Positions 5,362-8,581 of a DNA stretch of 8,581 bases are shown here, one piece after another. Made by a program: the position numbers and the translations under genes. The stretch is from Chloroflexi bacterium RBG_16_64_43 (GTDB lineage Bacteria; Chloroflexota; Anaerolineae; Anaerolineales; RBG-16-64-43): positions 1-8,581 of the forward strand of contig MGOA01000069.1 of assembly GCA_001796965.1 (NCBI GenBank), written 5' to 3'. The notes under the pieces are model-generated. The model ran no database searches, was not told where the DNA came from, and saw nothing but the letters and a program-made list of their open reading frames with translations. The number at the start of each line of letters is the position of its first letter. Position 1 is the first letter of the stretch.

Positions 5362-6729
5362 ATGAACGGTGAACAAGCTTGGCAGGCGGCAGTCGGGCAG
5401 TTGCAGATGGAATTGAGCAAGGCCACCTTCGATACGTGGGTGCGCGACGCGCACTTTGCCTCGTACGCGGAGGGCACCTTCACCATCTCGGTGCTCAACG
5501 GATACGCCCGCGATTGGCTGGAAGACCGTCTGGCCAGCACCGCCCGCCGCATTCTGACCGGTGTGTGGGGCTCACCGGTCGAGGTGCGCTTCGTCGTCGG
5601 CCGCCCCGCGCCCGCCGAGGATCCACTCGCCTCGCCACCCGAGTCGCCACCGGCCGCAGGGCCTTCGCTCCAGGCGAGCGGTGCCCGGCCGGCTGGCCCC
5701 AACCTCAACCCGCGCTACACATTCGCTACCTTCGTGGTGGGCAACAGCAACCGCCTCGCCCATGCGGCCTCGCTGGCCGTCGCCGAGAACCCGGCTCAGG
5801 CTTATAACCCTCTCTTTCTGTACGGCGGCGTGGGGCTGGGCAAGACCCACCTGCTGCACGCCATCGCAAACCTGTGCGTTGCGCGCGGCTCGGAGGTGCT
5901 TTACGTCACCTCCGAGGACTTTACCAACGACCTGATCAATGCCATCCGCGGCCATACCACCGATGCTTTCCGCGAGAAATACCGCCGTTTGGATGTGCTG
6001 TTGATCGACGACATCCAGTTCATTGCCGGCAAAGAATCCACACAGGAAGAGTTCTTTCATACCTTCAACGCGCTGCACGGGCAGAACCACCAGCTCGTGC
6101 TCTCCTCCGACCGGCCGCCCAAGGCCATGATCACGCTCGAAGAGCGGCTGCGCTCGCGCTTCGAGTGGGGCCTCACCGCTGATATCCAGCCGCCGGATCT
6201 CGAGACACGCCAGGCGATCTTGCGCTCGAAGGCCGAGCGCGCCGGGCGCGCGGTGCCGCCCGAGGTGCTTGAGCTAATCGCCCGCCGCGTGCAGAGCAAC
6301 ATCCGCGAACTCGAAGGCGCGCTTACGCGCTTGATCGCTCTGGCGGATTTGAGCGGTATGCCCCTGGCCATCGAAATGGTCGAACCCTCGCTGGCTGACC
6401 TCTTGCCCAAGAATCGCCCGCTCGATCCGGCGGTGATCATCGAGGCGGTCGCCCTGCATTTCGCCGTCGACCGCGCTCGCCTGCTTGGCAAGGACCGCTC
6501 TCGCGAGATTGCACTTCCGCGCCAGGTGGCGATGTATCTTATACGCGAGGAGACCAATACCTCGCTGCCCCACATCGGCCAAGTGCTTGGCGGCCGCGAC
6601 CACACTACCATCATGTACGGCTGCGAGAAGATCGGCGGCCTCCTGGAACACGACGACAATCTTCGCCGCGAGGTCATGGCCATCCGTCAACAGTTGTACA
6701 ACCCTCAGCCGTTGATGGTTGCGGCCTGA
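5362..6729 (+). CDS. dnaA: Chromosomal replication initiator protein DnaA
   Basis: 455 aa. DnaA binds its 9-base boxes at oriC, oligomerises with ATP and opens the duplex for helicase loading. Domain I (about 1-78, AWQAAVGQLQMELSKATFDTW) is followed by a short Pro/Ala/Ser-rich linker, domain II (about 79-112). The AAA+ domain III (about 115-335) starts at NPRYTFATFVVGNSNRLAHAA and has Walker A GGVGLGKT (155-162), Walker B LLIDDIQF (213-220), sensor I SSD (248-250), the arginine finger Arg266 in SRFEWGL and sensor II NIRELEGAL with Arg315. Domain IV (about 350-455) ends with the box-reading helix-turn-helix GGRDHTTIMYGCEKI (410-424), where the RDHTT bases-contacting residues are intact. Every key residue is present. 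It is transcribed divergently from gatC, has its own promoter and leader, ends in an intrinsic terminator, and is followed by a cluster of DnaA boxes. dnaN does not follow directly. Confidence 0.99.
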   Translation: MNGEQAWQAAVGQLQMELSKATFDTWVRDAHFASYAEGTFTISVLNGYARDWLEDRLASTARRILTGVWGSPVEVRFVVGRPAPAEDPLASPPESPPAAGPSLQASGARPAGPNLNPRYTFATFVVGNSNRLAHAASLAVAENPAQAYNPLFLYGGVGLGKTHLLHAIANLCVARGSEVLYVTSEDFTNDLINAIRGHTTDAFREKYRRLDVLLIDDIQFIAGKESTQEEFFHTFNALHGQNHQLVLSSDRPPKAMITLEERLRSRFEWGLTADIQPPDLETRQAILRSKAERAGRAVPPEVLELIARRVQSNIRELEGALTRLIALADLSGMPLAIEMVEPSLADLLPKNRPLDPAVIIEAVALHFAVDRARLLGKDRSREIALPRQVAMYLIREETNTSLPHIGQVLGGRDHTTIMYGCEKIGGLLEHDDNLRREVMAIRQQLYNPQPLMVAA

Positions 6730-6754
6730 TGGTCTGCCGCCCCGCTCACACGCG

Positions 6755-6789
6755 AATGCCCAGTGCTTGTGGAAAGCCTGGGCATTTTT
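6755..6789 (+). terminator. Intrinsic terminator of dnaA
   Basis: AATGCCCAG (6755-6763) pairs perfectly with CTGGGCATT (6778-6786). After a single unpaired T the stem continues with GCTT (6765-6768) and AAGC (6774-6777) around the loop GTGGA. A T run (6785-6789) follows directly. It begins 25 bases after the dnaA stop. The reverse direction lacks a T tract, so it should work only rightward. The loop side contains TGTGGAAAG (6768-6776), seven of nine matches to an inverted DnaA box. Confidence 0.85.
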
Positions 6790-6876
6790 CGTGGCCGCAC
6801 GCGGAACACCGCTCCCCATCATCAGTCCCCCGCCGGAATTACCGCTCATCCATCCACATTTCCACATCTGACCCAT

Positions 6877-6889
6877 CCACAGCCTGTGG
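6877..6889. repeat. Short inverted repeat joining two DnaA-box-like sites
   Basis: CCACAG, one central C, then CTGTGG. It is formed by the end of the box-like CCATCCACA and the start of the weak inverted TGTGGGCGG, so two box cores face each other almost back to back. Confidence 0.5.
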
Positions 6890-6909
6890 GCGGCGGGGCG
6901 GGCTCCGCG

Positions 6910-6941
6910 CTGTGGATAAGTGGCATGTTTCTGTGGATAAG
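6910..6941. repeat. Tandem perfect DnaA boxes with 21-base period
   Basis: CTGTGGATAAG occurs at 6910-6920 and again at 6931-6941, exact over 11 bases. The 21-base period is two helical turns, putting both boxes on the same face of the DNA. GTGGC (6920-6924) and GCCAC (6941-6945) directly after each copy form a further small dyad. Confidence 0.8.
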
Positions 6942-7232
6942 CCACATCCTCTGGGGAGAAGGCGATTTGGCGAGCGGTTTTCTCGAGAGTTTTCGGGTGC
7001 CCGTCGTCCCCGGCAACCCTCACCGTTGGAGGTGTGCAGCCGCAGGGGGTCTGTTGTCTCCTCCATGCAATTCATGGTTCTCCACCGGCCGCGTACTCCT
7101 TCGCTCGACGGCGATCAATCAACGGCAGGCGTTTTGCCCCTGTCAACGTGCGTGGTAGGCGCAAATCTCTACGCCCTCCACATCTCCCCAGTCCCTACGA
7201 CGACTACTTCTATTAACATATGTAAGAGAGAT

Positions 7233-7255
7233 GGGAGAAAGAGACTGATTCTCCC
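7233..7255 (+). repeat. Hairpin upstream of the DUF1786 gene
   Basis: GGGAGAA (7233-7239) pairs with TTCTCCC (7249-7255) over a 9-base loop. No T run follows, so it is not a terminator in the rightward direction. It lies 36 bases ahead of the start at 7292, probably in the leader of that gene. No convincing promoter with both elements was found between 6945 and 7291. Confidence 0.35.
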
Positions 7256-7291
7256 CAATTGTGCTCTCCACTCTGGCCACAGGGCGGCTGC

Positions 7292-8443
7292 ATGAAGGTA
7301 CTTGCGGTTGATATTGGCACCGGGACACAGGACATCCTATATCTTGACACACGCCTCAGCCCGGAGAACGCCTATAAACTCGTTCTGCCGGCACCCACGC
7401 TGATCATCCAGCGCCAGATACGGGATGCAACCCGGCGCGGCGTTCCGATTGTGCTCGAAGGACGCGTGATGGGCGGCGGGCCCAACGCGTGGGCCGCCGA
7501 GGCCCATGTCCGCAGCGGGCAGAGTGTCTTTGCCACGCCGGAAGCGGCGCGATCGTTCAACGACGACTTGCGCCTGGTTGAGTCGCAGATGGGCTTGCGC
7601 CTGGTCGAGCAGGGCGAGTTGCGGCGGCTACCGCCGCAGACCGAGCACATCCGCATGGGCGATTTCGCTATTGAGCCAATTCGGCGAGCGCTGGAGCAAT
7701 TCGGGGTGAGGCTCGTTCCCGATCTCCTGGCGCTGGCAGCATTTGATCATGGCAACGCACCGCGCGGCGTGTCCGATCGCCAGTTCCGTTTCGACTATCT
7801 CGACCGGCAGATCCGCGAGTCTCGGCAACTCGCTCGCTTTGCCTTCGCGGCGCCCGCTGTGCCAGCCGCCATGACCCGCTTGCAGGCTCTGGCCGAGAGC
7901 GGGCGCGAGACGGCCGAGCGGGTGATGACCATGGACAGCGCACCGGCGGCCGTGCTCGGCGCTTTGCTCGACGGGCGCGCGGCCGTGCTAAAGGCGCCGC
8001 TCGTGATGAACATCGGCAATTTCCATGTGCTGTGCTTCCGCATGCGGCGCGCTGCCGAGGGCGAGCACGCCATCGAAGGCCTCTTCGAACATCACACCGG
8101 ATTGGTGACACAGAAGGAACTTGAGCGGCTGGTGCGTGCGCTGGCGCAAGGCAAGCTGACCCATGCCGATGTTTTTGAGGCCAACGGACACGGCGCGCTT
8201 ATCTACGGCAGGCGGAAACTTGCACTGGGCAGTCCGACCAGCCCCCTTGTGGTGGTCGGTCCGCGACGCGGGTTGATGCATGGATCGGTGCTCAAGCCGT
8301 ACTTTGCCGCACCTTTCGGGGATATGATGTTGGCAGGCGCCTTCGGGCTGGTCCGCGCCGCAGGCGACGTATTTGCAGAACTTCGGGCCGAATTGTTGAC
8401 TGCCTTATGCGACCGAGCACGACAGCACCGTGGGATGTCCTAG
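7292..8443 (+). CDS. DUF1786 family protein, ASKHA-like motifs, function unknown
   Basis: 383 aa from ATG 7292 (AGGG lies 7 bases upstream); an in-frame TTG at 7259 is less likely because the protein then lacks the typical MKxLAxDIGTGTQD beginning. I recognise the DUF1786 pattern: KVLAVDIGTGTQDILYLD at 2-19, ENAYKLVLPAPT (25-36), VMGGGPNAWAA (59-69), YATPEAARSFNDD-like FATPEAARSFNDD (80-92), MDSAPAAVLGAL (214-225), VMNIGNFHVLCF (238-249), FEHHTG (265-270), FEANGHGALI (295-304), GPRRG (323-327) and APFGDMMLAGAFGL (340-353). DIGTGTQD resembles the phosphate-1 loop of actin/Hsp70/sugar-kinase proteins, and NIGNFH could be the phosphate-2 loop with Asp replaced by Asn. Some databases label the family as pyruvate-formate-lyase activating enzyme-like, but no CxxxCxxC radical-SAM motif is present here (only Cys248 and Cys373). 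It is cytosolic with no membrane segment. It stands alone right of oriC. Confidence 0.85.
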   Translation: MKVLAVDIGTGTQDILYLDTRLSPENAYKLVLPAPTLIIQRQIRDATRRGVPIVLEGRVMGGGPNAWAAEAHVRSGQSVFATPEAARSFNDDLRLVESQMGLRLVEQGELRRLPPQTEHIRMGDFAIEPIRRALEQFGVRLVPDLLALAAFDHGNAPRGVSDRQFRFDYLDRQIRESRQLARFAFAAPAVPAAMTRLQALAESGRETAERVMTMDSAPAAVLGALLDGRAAVLKAPLVMNIGNFHVLCFRMRRAAEGEHAIEGLFEHHTGLVTQKELERLVRALAQGKLTHADVFEANGHGALIYGRRKLALGSPTSPLVVVGPRRGLMHGSVLKPYFAAPFGDMMLAGAFGLVRAAGDVFAELRAELLTALCDRARQHRGMS

Positions 8444-8469
8444 ATGCATAGCTGGCGGCAATCACCTGA

Positions 8470-8509
8470 GTTGCGCTGAGCATGGCTTCGTGATAGTATT
8501 CTCAGCAAC
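8470..8509. repeat. Bulged inverted repeat over a promoter
   Basis: GTTGCGCTGAG (8470-8480) and CTCAGCAAC (8501-8509) are complementary apart from an extra GC on the left. The 20 bases between them contain the -10 element of the predicted promoter, so the arms bracket the RNA polymerase site, as an operator might. Alternatively it is a weak hairpin after the DUF1786 stop, though no T run follows. Confidence 0.35.
8471..8499 (+). promoter_or_regulatory. Probable promoter for a gene beyond the right edge
   Basis: TTGCGC (8471-8476), a 17-base spacer and TAGTAT (8494-8499), preceded by TGA so that it also reads as an extended -10. The start of transcription would be near 8506. It lies 28 bases after the DUF1786 stop. 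Confidence 0.45.
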
Positions 8510-8535
8510 CCCCAAGACATTTCACTTCCCCACGG

Positions 8536-8544
8536 AAAGGAGGG
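8536..8544 (+). promoter_or_regulatory. Strong Shine-Dalgarno sequence without a canonical start in reach
   Basis: AAAGGAGGG is a near-perfect ribosome-binding sequence about 30 bases after the predicted transcription start. No ATG, GTG or TTG follows within the 37 remaining bases. One frame stays open to the edge and contains ATC codons at 8557 and 8560. The start may be non-standard, the base call may be wrong, or the purine run may be fortuitous. Confidence 0.4.
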
Positions 8545-8581
8545 ATCGCCCCAACGATCATCCCCTGGACGCTCACGGCAC

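Larger units (their letters stand above)
6845..6945. other. Putative oriC core: DnaA-box cluster
   Basis: Within 100 bases just downstream of dnaA there are six box-like sites. Four face one way or are weak: CCATCCACA at 6850-6858, ATTTCCACA at 6858-6866 and CCATCCACA at 6873-6881 (each seven of nine to TTATCCACA), plus an inverted weak TGTGGGCGG at 6885-6893. Two perfect inverted boxes TGTGGATAA lie at 6911-6919 and 6932-6940. So the left group points right and the perfect pair points left. The position next to dnaA and the convergence of box orientations fit a bacterial origin. The non-coding stretch 6730-7291 has no credible gene. An AT-rich unwinding element is not obvious; the best candidates are the T-rich 6965-7000 stretch or 7205-7225. 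Confidence 0.75.

Noticed and set aside
6729..7295. Long open frames on both strands between dnaA and the DUF1786 gene
   Set aside because: They overlap the terminator and the DnaA boxes, lack ribosome sites, and give low-complexity Arg/Pro/Ser-rich translations typical of non-coding GC-rich DNA.
1..8581. CRISPR arrays, insertion sequences, integrase genes or attachment sites
   Set aside because: No regularly spaced repeats, transposase motifs or terminal inverted repeats were seen on either strand.

Overview
The window looks like a bacterial chromosomal segment centred on the replication initiation locus (dnaA plus a putative oriC). It is GC-rich and gene-dense. The best lineage guess is Chloroflexota: a DUF1786 protein (a family I know mainly from archaea and Chloroflexota) sits beside a true bacterial dnaA, and the sugar-nucleotidyltransferase and PatA-like aminotransferase are of types common there. 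This placement is inference and has not been tested by any search.

Left arm, minus strand (about 4725 down to 1): a tightly packed set of six genes reading leftward. In transcription order these are gatC (GTG start, apparently leaderless), gatA, a sugar-phosphate nucleotidyltransferase (start overlapping the gatA stop as ATGA), an 83-residue unrecognised protein, a class I/II PLP aminotransferase of the PatA / aspartate aminotransferase type, and the N-terminal half of a trypsin/HtrA-like serine protease with a lipoprotein-like signal, which runs off the left edge. Gaps are between -4 and 24 bases and no terminator is seen, so this is probably one operon. gatB, the third subunit of the amidotransferase, is not in the window.

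Centre (4714-5361): a non-coding divergent region of about 650 bases. It holds the gatC promoter (minus), an inverted/direct repeat cluster near 4987-5046, a good extended -10 promoter for dnaA at 5167-5196, and a dnaA leader of about 160 bases containing a perfect 20-base palindrome 31 bases before the start codon.

Right arm, plus strand: dnaA (455 aa, all domains intact) ends in a strong intrinsic terminator. It is followed by about 500 bases without a credible gene that contain a cluster of DnaA boxes (two perfect copies 21 bases apart plus degenerate copies), the likely oriC. Next, where dnaN often lies, is a DUF1786 protein with actin/Hsp70-like nucleotide-binding motifs. The last 138 bases carry a probable promoter and a strong Shine-Dalgarno sequence, but no canonical start codon before the edge.

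Most of the content is housekeeping. The points most worth a second look are the DUF1786 gene beside the origin, the palindrome in the dnaA leader, the origin architecture with a box-like sequence inside the dnaA terminator hairpin, and the leaderless gatC start.
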